DNA of 42,605 bases from Pseudomonadota bacterium (GTDB lineage: Bacteria > Pseudomonadota > Gammaproteobacteria > Pseudomonadales > Moraxellaceae), in assembly GCA_021851865.1 (NCBI GenBank), contig JAJZBU010000027.1, positions 1 to 42,605 of the forward strand. The letters are read 5' to 3'. The translations under genes were made by a program, and so were the position numbers. This document shows positions 7,533 through 15,589 of the stretch, piece after piece. The notes beneath the pieces were generated by a model. It did not search any database. It was not told where the DNA came from and saw only the letters and a program-made list of their open reading frames with translations. How positions within the stretch are numbered: the first letter of the stretch is position 1; every line of letters starts with the position of its first letter.

Positions 7533-9110
7533 ATGGCGAATATACGTGATCTGTGGCTGCTCTCCATTATTGCAGTGATGGCTCTCGCTGGCCTTGCGAC
7601 ATCCTCCGCCCTGGTATTGCACCTCCTGTTGTTGGTGGCTTGTGGTCTGTGCCTCGTCTACGCGCTGCAAATGCGCCGGATGGCCGCGCGCCACGACCAG
7701 TTCTGGACCGATGTCGCACAATCGGTGCAAACCGGCGAACTGAACGACGCTCGGCAGATGCTGCTGTCGGCCGCCACGCACAGTGACATGCCGCATGCCG
7801 CCATGCTCAAGATGGTCGATGACATTTCGACGGTTTTTCTCAATATTCGCGATTCCGGCGCTTACTGTGACCGTATCGGCCAGCAGATGATGCGCAGCAG
7901 CCAGGGAATACAGCGCAATCTGCAGGAACAGCGACAGCAGATCGAAGAGATCGCGGCGTCGATGCGGCAGATGAGCGAGGCTGTCGAAGATGTGGCGCGC
8001 AACACCCATGGCAATGCCGAACGCACCGAACAACTGCTCGACTTGGCGCATAGCAGTACCGATCTCTCCCTGCAGACGGAAGCCTCCATCGAGCAGTTGG
8101 CGAGCGGAATCACCGTGGCGTCGAAACACTTGCTCGACCTTGAGGTGCAATCCGAGCATATCGGCGTCATCCTCGCGACGATCCGCAGCATCGCCGATCA
8201 AACCAATCTGCTGGCTCTGAATGCCGCCATCGAGTCAGCCCGCGCCGGAGAACATGGCCGCGGCTTTGCCGTCGTCGCCGATGAGGTCCGCAAACTGGCG
8301 CAGAACACACGCCAGTCCACCGTCCAGATTCACCAGATGATCGAACAATTGCACACCGACATGCGCGAGATCGCAAGCGCCATGAAGATCTGCGTCCAGC
8401 AGGCCGAAAAAGGGCAAAAGGACATCCGCTCGACGGCGCAAGCGCTGCAGAACATGACCGAGTACGCCCAAAAAATCGGTCACAGCAATTTGTCCATCGC
8501 TACCGCGACGGAAGAGCAGGCGGCGGTGTCGGCGATGATTCACGGCCGCACCAATGAACTCGTCAAGATGAGTCAAGGCTGCGTCGAAACGGTGGGAGGC
8601 GGCAACCAGATCGCGTCAGCGGCAGCCACTTTGGGCGGCGAGATCAATAGCATGGTGGCGCGTTATGATCTACCTGAGCGCCAGCAATTGTTACCGCAGG
8701 AACAGGATGCTTATTTCCACTGGACGACGTCCATGGATCTCGGCGACACGGAAATCAATCGTCAGCATCGTCGCCTCGTCGACCTGGCCAATGAAGTGCA
8801 TCGCCTGCGTCAGCAGTCGCTGGGTTCCGCCTCTGCCCGACGCATCATCGATGCTCTGGCGTCTTATACGGTGACGCATTTCGCCTACGAAGAACGCGCT
8901 CTTGAGCAGACGGGATATCCGCAGCTTGAACAACATCGCCTGGAACACCGCCGTCTCGTCGAACAGGTTCTTGCCTTCAAGAACCGTATCGACCGCGGCG
9001 AGTCTGTCGGGTCCGAACTCCTTGAGTTCGTCAAGCAGTGGCTGACCCAGCATATCCTAAAGTCTGATCGGGCCTACGGCCCCTGGATGCCCAAGGTCAG
9101 CGACGCCTGA
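7533..9110 (+). CDS. Chemoreceptor with C-terminal bacteriohemerythrin domain
   Basis: The 525-residue protein starts at ATG 7533 (GAGGGATCC upstream). Residues about 7-48 are hydrophobic and can form a hairpin of two membrane helices with almost no periplasmic part, so no external ligand domain is present and there is no obvious HAMP. The methyl-accepting signalling domain follows: its tip is [20 protein letters not shown] then [17 protein letters not shown], nearly identical to the family consensus. From about residue 390 there is a complete hemerythrin domain with iron ligands [33 protein letters not shown] and [10 protein letters not shown]. Hemerythrin binds O2 at a di-iron centre, so this is probably a cytoplasmic-side O2 or redox sensor that signals to CheA. 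This order of domains is known in DcrH of Desulfovibrio. No che genes are in the window. Confidence 0.93.
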   Translation: MANIRDLWLLSIIAVMALAGLATSSALVLHLLLLVACGLCLVYALQMRRMAARHDQFWTDVAQSVQTGELNDARQMLLSAATHSDMPHAAMLKMVDDISTVFLNIRDSGAYCDRIGQQMMRSSQGIQRNLQEQRQQIEEIAASMRQMSEAVEDVARNTHGNAERTEQLLDLAHSSTDLSLQTEASIEQLASGITVASKHLLDLEVQSEHIGVILATIRSIADQTNLLALNAAIESARAGEHGRGFAVVADEVRKLAQNTRQSTVQIHQMIEQLHTDMREIASAMKICVQQAEKGQKDIRSTAQALQNMTEYAQKIGHSNLSIATATEEQAAVSAMIHGRTNELVKMSQGCVETVGGGNQIASAAATLGGEINSMVARYDLPERQQLLPQEQDAYFHWTTSMDLGDTEINRQHRRLVDLANEVHRLRQQSLGSASARRIIDALASYTVTHFAYEERALEQTGYPQLEQHRLEHRRLVEQVLAFKNRIDRGESVGSELLEFVKQWLTQHILKSDRAYGPWMPKVSDA

Positions 9111-9112
9111 GC

Positions 9113-9138
9113 CGGGGCGATTCATGCCCCGTTTGGTT
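9113..9138 (+). terminator. Weak possible terminator after the chemoreceptor
   Basis: CGGGGC (9113-9118) pairs with GCCCCG (9126-9131) over a 7-base loop, followed by TTTGGTT. The stem is short and the T-run broken. Confidence 0.35.
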
Positions 9139-9167
9139 CATAGCCTTTATTTAAGGTGAATGGCTGG

Positions 9168-9195
9168 TTGCATCCCGGCATGATCCCTCTAAAAT
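9168..9195 (+). promoter_or_regulatory. Sigma-70 promoter of the lipoprotein operon
   Basis: TTGCAT (9168-9173), a 16-base spacer and TAAAAT (9190-9195) lie 45 bases before the first lipoprotein ATG. The -10 lies in TCTAAAATAGAC, the same 12-mer found at the mltD promoter. Confidence 0.6.
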
Positions 9196-9240
9196 AGACT
9201 TTGCTCCGGTTTTAGAATTTGCGCCAGCCAGGAAGGCCCC

Positions 9241-10632
9241 ATGCCCTCTCCACGCCATGCACTGTCATACACCGTATACTGCCTGATCGCGCTGGCACTT
9301 CTCGCTCTGGACGGGTGTGCCAGCAACAGCATCTTCATTCCTTATACCGAACACGCCCAGCGGATACGCCAAGCGGTGATGCTCGGTCAGTACCCGCAAG
9401 TGGTGCAACGGCTGTCGACAACCGATCAAGGCGGCGCCAATCGCCTTCTAACCCTGCTCGAACTCGGTCGCATCGAGATGCTCGCGCACGACCCCAAGGC
9501 AAGCCTCGATGACTTCACCCAGGCCATGACCCTCTGGGACGCTGAAGACCAACGCGCCCGCATCTCACTCACCCAGACCACGGAGGAAGGGGCCAGCCTG
9601 CTGACCAATGACAACGCCATCCCCTACCAGGGCCGGCCCTACGAACGCAGCATGGCGCACGAGTATCAAGCCCTCAACTATCTCGCCGTCGGACGCCTGT
9701 CGGATGCCGCGGTGGAAGTGCGACGCGCCGAGTTCGAGCAACGCCAGGTCCTGCTGGCCGAACAGAACAGTATCGCCAGCGCCGAAAACCACGCGCGCCA
9801 ACAGGGCTTTAAACCAGGCGACTACACCCGCTTCTTTCCTGACATGAATCGCGCCGCTGGCCGTGTCAAAAATGCCTTTCAAAATGCCATGGCTTTCTAT
9901 CTTTCAGCCTTGATCTATGAGGCGGTCGATCAGCCCAACGACGCCTACGTCGACGTCGAACAGGCCTTTGAAATGTGGCCGGACAACCCCATCCTGCAGC
10001 AGGACATGGTGCGACTCGGCACCGCCCTCGGCATGTCCGACGCCGCTCGCCTGGGGCAACGCCTGCACATCACTCCGCCGCCGCCACAAGATGGCAGTGT
10101 CGTCGTCATGGTCGAACAAGGCTGGATTCCTGAACGCGCTTCCTTCAAATTCCCCATCATCACGCAGAGCACCATCAATTATCTGGCCATCCCCTACTAC
10201 CCCGGCCCCTTTCCCCTGCCGCAACCAACGAGTCTGCTGATCGACCAGCAGCAGGCCACCACCTTGCCTCTCGTCGACTTTGAGGCCCTGGCCGCCTTCG
10301 ACCTCAAGGGGCAGATGCCCGCCCTCCTGGCGCGGCAGTGGCTACGCCTCCTGACGCAACAAAAAATGCAGCGCGAACTCGGCAGCAACGGCAATCCTCT
10401 CGGGGCTCTTCTCGGTGGTCTGTTCACCGTCCTGACCGATCAGGCAGATCTGCGCTGCTGGAGCACCCTGCCCGCCAACAGCCAGATGACGCGCGCTTGG
10501 TTACCGCCGGGGCCGCATACGCTGTCCTGGGGTTCGTTACGTGTTCCCGTTACCATCCGCTCTGGTCATACCACCTTGGTTCAGGTGGTTGACAACGGTG
10601 GTCCTCTCAATATCATGACCTACAACCTGTGA
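9241..10632 (+). CDS. COG3014-type outer-membrane lipoprotein, function unknown
   Basis: The 463-residue product starts at ATG 9241 with AGGAAGG four bases upstream. A hydrophobic signal ends in a lipobox-like LDGC, making Cys26 the likely lipidated residue. The rest is helical with TPR-like pairs (for example HEYQALNYLAVGRLSDAAVE and YVDVEQAFEMWPDNP), then a C-terminal beta-rich part. I place it with the COG3014 family, which is found upstream of ycfL and lpoB in other gammaproteobacteria; that linkage, repeated here, suggests a role with the LpoB-PBP1B peptidoglycan synthase. No catalytic motif is seen. ycfL begins 7 bases after its stop, so the two are one transcript. Confidence 0.75.
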   Translation: MPSPRHALSYTVYCLIALALLALDGCASNSIFIPYTEHAQRIRQAVMLGQYPQVVQRLSTTDQGGANRLLTLLELGRIEMLAHDPKASLDDFTQAMTLWDAEDQRARISLTQTTEEGASLLTNDNAIPYQGRPYERSMAHEYQALNYLAVGRLSDAAVEVRRAEFEQRQVLLAEQNSIASAENHARQQGFKPGDYTRFFPDMNRAAGRVKNAFQNAMAFYLSALIYEAVDQPNDAYVDVEQAFEMWPDNPILQQDMVRLGTALGMSDAARLGQRLHITPPPPQDGSVVVMVEQGWIPERASFKFPIITQSTINYLAIPYYPGPFPLPQPTSLLIDQQQATTLPLVDFEALAAFDLKGQMPALLARQWLRLLTQQKMQRELGSNGNPLGALLGGLFTVLTDQADLRCWSTLPANSQMTRAWLPPGPHTLSWGSLRVPVTIRSGHTTLVQVVDNGGPLNIMTYNL

Positions 10633-10639
10633 GGCTCCT

Positions 10640-11047
10640 ATGCGCCGACAACTTCTTGCAACTGTGCTCGTCCTGTCCACCGCCCTGCTGACGGCTTGTG
10701 CCTCCGGTGAGCACGCACGCGCCGATTTCAGCCATCAGCAATATCAGGCCAAGGTCCATTTCGACAGCCTGGCCCTGATGTCGGTGGTCGGCATCCGTGA
10801 TATCAGCGTCGACCGCGGCATGGGTTTCCCGCGTGTCCAGGCGACCCTGGTCAACCATTCTTTCTTCGGCAAGAACTTTGAATATCAGATCAAATGGGTC
10901 GACAGCAGCGGTTTTGTCGTCAACCCCGGATCACAACCCTGGCTGCCTGTGCATCTGCGTGGGCGTGAGTCACTGCAGGTTCAGTCGACGGCCCCCAACG
11001 CCGATGCCCAAGACTTCACCATCCATGTGCGCAAACAGGATTCCTAA
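10640..11047 (+). CDS. ycfL: YcfL-family (DUF1425) lipoprotein
   Basis: This is a 135-residue lipoprotein: MRRQ, a hydrophobic stretch, and lipobox LTAC with Cys20. The body is a small beta-sandwich-like domain with GMGFPRVQATLVNHS and FEYQIKWVDSSGFVV, typical of YcfL. In E. coli ycfL lies directly upstream of lpoB (ycfM), the same order as here. Its molecular function is not established. The ATG is 7 bases after the preceding stop. A 96-base gap follows before lpoB, containing AAGGAGG (11079-11085) and a possible leader peptide. Confidence 0.85.
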   Translation: MRRQLLATVLVLSTALLTACASGEHARADFSHQQYQAKVHFDSLALMSVVGIRDISVDRGMGFPRVQATLVNHSFFGKNFEYQIKWVDSSGFVVNPGSQPWLPVHLRGRESLQVQSTAPNADAQDFTIHVRKQDS

Positions 11048-11105
11048 AGCGCACGCCTTGCCCATCATCCACAACAAGAAGGAGGCCGCATATTCAGGTG
11101 ACCCG

Positions 11106-11147
11106 ATGCATCAGCGCCGGACCCCTGATGTTGCCATAGCATTATGA
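11106..11147 (+). CDS. Possible 13-codon leader peptide overlapping lpoB
   Basis: ATG 11106 is preceded by AGGTG with a 5-base spacer and encodes MHQRRTPDVAIAL. Its TGA (11145-11147) overlaps the lpoB ATG as ATGA. lpoB itself has no good ribosome site, so translation may be delivered by this upstream frame through coupling. Seen in the sequence; expression is inference. Confidence 0.4.
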   Translation: MHQRRTPDVAIAL

Positions 11148-11746
11148 AGCTCACTTTATCGATACGCGCTCTGCTCGCCTGCTCGCTGCTCGGTCTCACC
11201 GCCTGCGCCAGCCATGTGAATTACGTCAACCCCGACAGCGTCGACACGGTCAACATCGATTTCGGTTCGACCGATCTGCAGATGATCGCCAGTCATGAGG
11301 TGGATTCACTGCTCGCCTTTCCGCCCGTCCAGCGCATGATCGCCAATGGCACGCGACCCATTCTCTTTGTCGACCGCATCCGCAACAAGACCATGGAGCA
11401 TATCGATACGGAGTCGATCACCGACACCATCATGACCAAACTGGTTCAGTCCGGTGCCTTCCGTTTCGTCGACATGACGGCGGCGGCAGCCCTGCGTAAA
11501 CAGCTGGACTATCAGAACGACAGCGGCATGGTCGACCCCACCAAGGCGATCGCCATGGGACAGCAGATCGGCGCCCAGTACATGCTGTATGGTGAGCTCT
11601 CGAACATCACCCAGCAGAACTCGAGTGAGCGTTCGGTCTATTATAAATTCACCCTCAAACTGACCTCGGTGCGCACCGGTGAACTGATCTGGATCGGGGA
11701 AAAGCAGATCCGTAAGATCGAGAAAAAACCCCTCTTCGGCCTTTGA
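11144..11746 (+). CDS. lpoB: Penicillin-binding protein activator LpoB
   Basis: LpoB is an outer-membrane lipoprotein that crosses the peptidoglycan and stimulates PBP1B. The 200-residue protein has a signal ending in LTAC (Cys21 lipidated) and a short linker that is much less Pro-rich than in E. coli. The compact C-terminal domain follows: FVDRIRNKTMEHIDTESITD, AAALRKQLDYQND, GQQIGAQYMLYGELSNI and TGELIWIGEKQIRKI, all characteristic. In-frame extension upstream is blocked by TGA at 11126, fixing the start at 11144. It follows ycfL in the lipoprotein operon. Known biology of the family plus context make the call strong. Confidence 0.93.
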   Translation: MKLTLSIRALLACSLLGLTACASHVNYVNPDSVDTVNIDFGSTDLQMIASHEVDSLLAFPPVQRMIANGTRPILFVDRIRNKTMEHIDTESITDTIMTKLVQSGAFRFVDMTAAAALRKQLDYQNDSGMVDPTKAIAMGQQIGAQYMLYGELSNITQQNSSERSVYYKFTLKLTSVRTGELIWIGEKQIRKIEKKPLFGL

Positions 11747-11756
11747 CATCGACACC

Positions 11757-12090
11757 CTCCCCCGCCCGAAAAGACGGGGAGTCCTACTCCAATCCACCCA
11801 ATCATAAAATTGGGTGGAGCCCCTCGCGCAAAAACGGGTGGCCAACGTAACGGCCCTTTTGACACTGTCATCCTGGACAGCCATTGACCGAAAAGCGACT
11901 GCATGCTTACATCCGAGCCCAACCCCTAAAAAGAATGGGGTCTATGGAAACGACAGGGTTTTACGCACATACTGAGCAACCGAACCACGCAACACGCCTG
12001 ATAGCGGCCTGGAACCTAGAGAGGAACAGGAGTGGGCAGCCGTCAACGGCTGCGGGCTATCCCTCCCCGCGCCCAGCGCACGGGGTTTCC
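11757..12090. mobile_element. Hairpin-rich remnant resembling IS200/IS605-type ends
   Basis: This 350-base stretch between lpoB and the next lipoprotein holds no convincing gene but several hairpins. They are CTCCCCCG/CGGGGAG (11757-11781), a perfect 10-bp stem at 11793-11818, ACCCC/GGGGT (11922-11941), GCAGCCGT-CA-ACGGCTGC (12036-12053), and CCCCGCGC/GCGC..GGGG (12065-12085). The right part, CGGCTGCGGGCTATCCCTCC followed by the CCCCG...CGGGG hairpin and TTTCCTGCAA, looks like the right end (and omega-RNA 3' region) I recall downstream of tnpB in IS1341-like elements. No tnpA or intact tnpB is present, so it would be a non-autonomous derivative or decayed copy. The assignment rests on recognition by eye; exact boundaries are uncertain. 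Confidence 0.4.
11793..11818. repeat. Perfect 10-bp inverted repeat, 6-base loop
   Basis: TCCACCCAAT (11793-11802) and ATTGGGTGGA (11809-11818) are exact reverse complements around CATAAA. It lies 46 bases after the lpoB stop. There is no T-run on the plus strand, so it is not a standard intrinsic terminator; it may be a subterminal hairpin of the element above. Confidence 0.75.
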
Positions 12091-12100
12091 TGCAACCAGC

Positions 12101-12838
12101 ATGTCCTACAGATTTTGGTGCACAGGGCTGTTCTGTGCCGCGCTGGCGATCAGCGGCTGCTCACACTCACCGACCGTCCCGGTCCATCTCAGCGATCAGG
12201 CGAAAAAAGCGGCCCTGGCTGCACAGGCCGCCGCCGCCGCGGCGCACAAGGCACCACCACGCCTCCTGGTGCTGAACTTTGTCGCCACCGACCAGAAGGT
12301 CTTTTCTTTTTTGCCCGAACTCGCCGGCGCCCCGGGCGCGCAGGCGCAACGACTGCAGCATGATTTTCTCGACACGCGTATCGGGCGCGCGACCGTCCTC
12401 GGCGCCGGCTGGCTGAGCAGTGACCTGCAACAGTATCCCGGCTGGGTCGTGCTCGATCGGCTGCCCTGGGAGACACAACTGAGTCAGCTGGCGAATCGCA
12501 ACGATCTGATGCAGCTGATTCAAGGCGCGCAACCCGACGTGCTGATCGTCTCGACGGTGGAAGACGTTGGCGTACGCGAGTCTAATTTCACTGGCTACGG
12601 CATAGATACTTCATCGCGACGCTACGATCTGCACATTTTCGTCCGCGCCGTCGATGCGCATCACTTCACCGTGCTCGCAAGCGGAGAGTATGGCGCCGAG
12701 TCGTCAACCGGCGCCTCGGACCATGGTCGTGCCCGCGATAGCGGTCGCATCCGCGATCTGATGCGACAGGCCACCGCGGCGGCGGCTCAGGATCTCATCG
12801 CCAAGCTCGGTCCGCCCAACCCTCAGGCACATCCCTGA
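12101..12838 (+). CDS. Lipoprotein of unknown function, fourth in the cluster
   Basis: The frame is open from 12032, but ATG 12101 gives a proper lipoprotein start: MSYRFWCTGLFCAALAISGC, with Cys20 as lipid site. An alanine-rich helix (KKAALAAQAAAAAAHK) leads to a domain beginning PPRLLVLNFVATDQK and containing VLIVSTVEDVGVRESN and RRYDLHIFVRAVDA. The alternating strand/helix pattern and the query-like RLLVLNF start remind me of LpoB/TolB-N-like folds, but I see no diagnostic motif and do not assign a function. The 245-residue frame stops 5 bases before the glpD stop of the opposite strand. The hairpin-rich stretch separates it from lpoB and may supply or disrupt its promoter. Confidence 0.75.
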   Translation: MSYRFWCTGLFCAALAISGCSHSPTVPVHLSDQAKKAALAAQAAAAAAHKAPPRLLVLNFVATDQKVFSFLPELAGAPGAQAQRLQHDFLDTRIGRATVLGAGWLSSDLQQYPGWVVLDRLPWETQLSQLANRNDLMQLIQGAQPDVLIVSTVEDVGVRESNFTGYGIDTSSRRYDLHIFVRAVDAHHFTVLASGEYGAESSTGASDHGRARDSGRIRDLMRQATAAAAQDLIAKLGPPNPQAHP

Positions 12839-12843
12839 GCGAC

Positions 12844-14376
12844 TCAGGCGGGCAGGCTGTAAAAGCGCTGCCAGATCTGCTGATAGCGCTTCACTTCGGC
12901 CTGCCAACGCTCCTCGCTCCAGCCCAGCTCATCGCGACATAGCGGCGCGATGAGCGGCAGAAACTCCTCGCCGCCCTGGCGGCAGAGCAGGCCGATGCGC
13001 GTGCGGCGCAGCAAGAGATCGTCGAGGTGAACCACCTGTTCGTGCCGCAAAGACCAACGCATCTCGGCCAGGCTGTAATCGAGCCCGGGCAGGAGTGCCT
13101 GTTCCTGTGGCGCGGGCAATTCATGGATCCGCTGCGCCGTGCGACCGAAACGCGCCCCCAGCCGATCTTGCGGTGCCGGAGCGAAGACGGCTTCGCCACG
13201 ATCACGCACGACGATGCCGAGACGGGGAGCGGCCGCACGCAGAACATCGAGGGCGATTTGACGAAAGGTCGTCAGCTTGCCGCCGGTCACCGTGATCATG
13301 CCGTGCTCCGAAAAGACTGAATGATCGCGCTTTTCCTGGGAAGGATGCAGGCCGCGTCCCGAACTGACGATGGGGCGCACACCGCTGAACGTGGCGATGA
13401 CGTCGCCGTCGACCAGGGCCGCCCCTGGAAACTGGCGGTTGGCGGCGCGCAGCAGGTAATCGAACTCCTGACGACTGATATGCGCTTCCTCATCAAGATC
13501 ATCGTGATGATCGAGATCGGTCGTTCCGATGACCGTGCGCCCCTGCCAGGGATAGATAAAAACCGCCCGTCCATCGTCAGGGTGCATGAAGATGGTCGCC
13601 TCGCGGACGGGGAGACGTTCGCTGGCGACAACCAGATGACTGCCACGCAAGGGACGCACGCGCTTCGATGCGGCGATGGATGAGCGTAACCGATCGGCCC
13701 AGGCACCGGTGGCATTGATCAGGGTCCGGCAGGAGACATCGACCGCCTCACCGCTCTCCAGGTCGCGCAAGCGCGCTCCGATCACTTCGCCAGCGTGCAG
13801 CAGAGGGGCCTCGACACGGGTGTAATTGCGCACACAGGCGCCTTCGTCCATCGACTCATCGAGGACGCGCAAAACCAGTCTCGCGTCGTCGACCAGGGCG
13901 TCGGTATAGCGCGAGCCACCACGCAAGCCCTGCTCACGATAGCCCGGCATCTGTTCGAGAAACTTGTCCCGAGCCACATAGCGATGATCGCGCACGCGCG
14001 CCAGCAGGTCATAGACGCTGAGCAGAAAACCAAACACCCAGGGGCCGGGGAAAGTCTTTTCATAGTGGGCAAACCAGTATCCCAGGCGCGTCACCAGACC
14101 CGGAGCCTCACGCAGCAAGCGCTCGCGCTCGACCAGGGAGTGCCAGGTGAGACGGATGTCGCCGGCGGCGATATAGCGCAAACCACCATGCACCATCTTG
14201 GAGGAACGGCTCGACGTACCCCAGGCAAAATCCGCCTGCTCGACCAGAAGCACCTTGCAGCCACGACGCACGGCTTCGCGCACGACGCCAGCTCCGGTGA
14301 TACCGCCACCGACCACGATCATATCCCAGTCGACCGCCTTCAACTCGGCCAAAGGCTTGCGCTCATTCACCGCCAT
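12844..14376 (-). CDS. glpD: Aerobic glycerol-3-phosphate dehydrogenase
   Basis: GlpD is an FAD enzyme at the inner membrane that oxidises glycerol 3-phosphate to dihydroxyacetone phosphate and reduces quinone. The 510-residue protein has the Rossmann FAD signature DMIVVGGGITGAGVVREAV, SSRSSKMVHGGLRYI, the GTTDLDHH region, FSGVRPIVSSGRG and TVTGGKLTTFRQIA, plus the GlpD C-terminal domain (LRHEQVVHLDDLLLRRTRIG). The ATG at 14376 follows a GGGGGGAG run. It converges on the lipoprotein gene with 5 bases between stops. No glpF, glpK or glpR is in the window. Confidence 0.95.
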   Translation of the reverse strand: MAVNERKPLAELKAVDWDMIVVGGGITGAGVVREAVRRGCKVLLVEQADFAWGTSSRSSKMVHGGLRYIAAGDIRLTWHSLVERERLLREAPGLVTRLGYWFAHYEKTFPGPWVFGFLLSVYDLLARVRDHRYVARDKFLEQMPGYREQGLRGGSRYTDALVDDARLVLRVLDESMDEGACVRNYTRVEAPLLHAGEVIGARLRDLESGEAVDVSCRTLINATGAWADRLRSSIAASKRVRPLRGSHLVVASERLPVREATIFMHPDDGRAVFIYPWQGRTVIGTTDLDHHDDLDEEAHISRQEFDYLLRAANRQFPGAALVDGDVIATFSGVRPIVSSGRGLHPSQEKRDHSVFSEHGMITVTGGKLTTFRQIALDVLRAAAPRLGIVVRDRGEAVFAPAPQDRLGARFGRTAQRIHELPAPQEQALLPGLDYSLAEMRWSLRHEQVVHLDDLLLRRTRIGLLCRQGGEEFLPLIAPLCRDELGWSEERWQAEVKRYQQIWQRFYSLPA

Positions 14377-14493
14377 CTCCCCCCGTCATTCATTGCCATC
14401 TACCCCGCCCCTACGCGCGCGCCATCTTAAGGCAGTGCCGTATACAAGGTAAGGCCCATGACGACCACGATCATAGACAAAAAAGGACAACGC

Positions 14494-15516
14494 TCAGGCG
14501 GGCTTGGCAACCAGAAGGATCCGGGTCATATGCTGCTCTCCTAAGGCCGTCAGTTTCCAGTGTGGATCTCCCGCCGCGCGGCTATCGCGCAGACGGGTGA
14601 TCAGCCCAAGGGAACGCAATTGCACACGGATGGCGCTGAAACTGAGATCAGTCAAGCGAACATCGGTCATGGCGTGCGCCTTTGGGCGCAATTTCTGGGC
14701 GTCTTCCAGGCCGACGACACGCAGCCCTTCAGCGAGACGATCATGCAGAACTTGCTCAGGCTGCGCCTCCCCGAGATGCGGCGCGATCATCAGGAACAAC
14801 TCATTCCAACTCAGGCGCGTGCGCAGATTGGTGATCTCGCAATGCCCACCGGCATAAACATTGGCCTGATAGGCGATTTCGACCTTGTCCTCGCCCTGGG
14901 AGAGATTTTCCAGACGCGCCTGACCGGTCAACCACTGTTCCCTCTCGGTCTCAAGCTGAGTGATCCGCCTCTGCGCCTGATACAGCCTGTCCTTGAGCCC
15001 CTCGTCCTGCGGCACGGCCGGAAGAAATCCTCGCGCCGGCTTGGCCTGAATGAGCTGCGACATGGCCACACGCAAAGTGGTCGCGAGATCATCAACCTCG
15101 TTCCAGGTCACCACCATGCTGCGCGCCATCGTCGCGCGAAACTCCTGAAAACGCAGGCGCCCCTCAGGCGTCGCTTCCTGCCAAGCACTCGGTCGTTGCG
15201 CCGGGTTTTCATGCATCAGCACCAGCACCGGCTTCTGCTTGTGCTGGGCGTAGACGATCTCCTGATGCGTGCGACTGACACCGCTCGCCGTCAGCGTACC
15301 GTAACGACTACCGAGGAGCAGCAAGACGTAATCACAGGCGTCGATGCGCGCACGCACTTGCTGCCACTGCGATCGCTCTCCGCCGTTGCCGTGGTCACGA
15401 AAAGTGATCGGCAGGCAGTACAACTCCGGCAGCACTTCGTAAACCTGCCGCCGCGCCTCGATCAAATCCAGATACGTCGCACTGAGAAAGACCTGATATA
15501 CCTTCGTCGCCGTCAC
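14494..15516 (-). CDS. DUF4062 (TIR-like) domain protein with C-terminal winged-helix-like region
   Basis: The 340-residue protein starts at GTG 15516 (AAGGATGGGA upstream). The N-terminal 90 residues match DUF4062: YQVFLSATYLDLIEARRQV, then RSQWQQVRARIDACDYVLLL, GSRYGTLTASGVSRTHQEI and KPVLVLMHENP. DUF4062 is a TIR/nucleoside-deoxyribosyltransferase-like fold usually found at the N-terminus of large STAND NTPases. Here it is followed by a charged coiled-coil stretch (about 175-205) and a C-terminal segment ending in LRSLGLITR and WKLTALGEQHMTRIL, which looks like a winged helix. There is no NTPase. It lies between murI and glpD with its own promoter. Function is unknown; a role in defence or signalling is only an inference from the TIR-like domain. 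Confidence 0.75.
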   Translation of the reverse strand: MTATKVYQVFLSATYLDLIEARRQVYEVLPELYCLPITFRDHGNGGERSQWQQVRARIDACDYVLLLLGSRYGTLTASGVSRTHQEIVYAQHKQKPVLVLMHENPAQRPSAWQEATPEGRLRFQEFRATMARSMVVTWNEVDDLATTLRVAMSQLIQAKPARGFLPAVPQDEGLKDRLYQAQRRITQLETEREQWLTGQARLENLSQGEDKVEIAYQANVYAGGHCEITNLRTRLSWNELFLMIAPHLGEAQPEQVLHDRLAEGLRVVGLEDAQKLRPKAHAMTDVRLTDLSFSAIRVQLRSLGLITRLRDSRAAGDPHWKLTALGEQHMTRILLVAKPA

Positions 15517-15558
15517 AGCATCCCATCCTTATGATCACTGCGTCACTTGGGTTCGCCG

Positions 15559-15587
15559 ATGATAACTTGTCGTTTCTCCGACTCCAA
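15559..15587 (-). promoter_or_regulatory. Sigma-70 promoter of the DUF4062 gene
   Basis: On the minus strand TTGGAG (15587-15582), 17 bases and TATCAT (15564-15559) fill the 73-base gap after the murI stop, so the gene can be expressed independently of murI. Confidence 0.5.
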
Positions 15588-15589
15588 GT

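Noticed and set aside
11884-12363. Open frame across the hairpin-rich stretch into the fourth lipoprotein
   Set aside because: It runs through hairpins and overlaps the lipoprotein gene in another frame; only a short part resembles tnpB-end sequence, so I do not call a gene.
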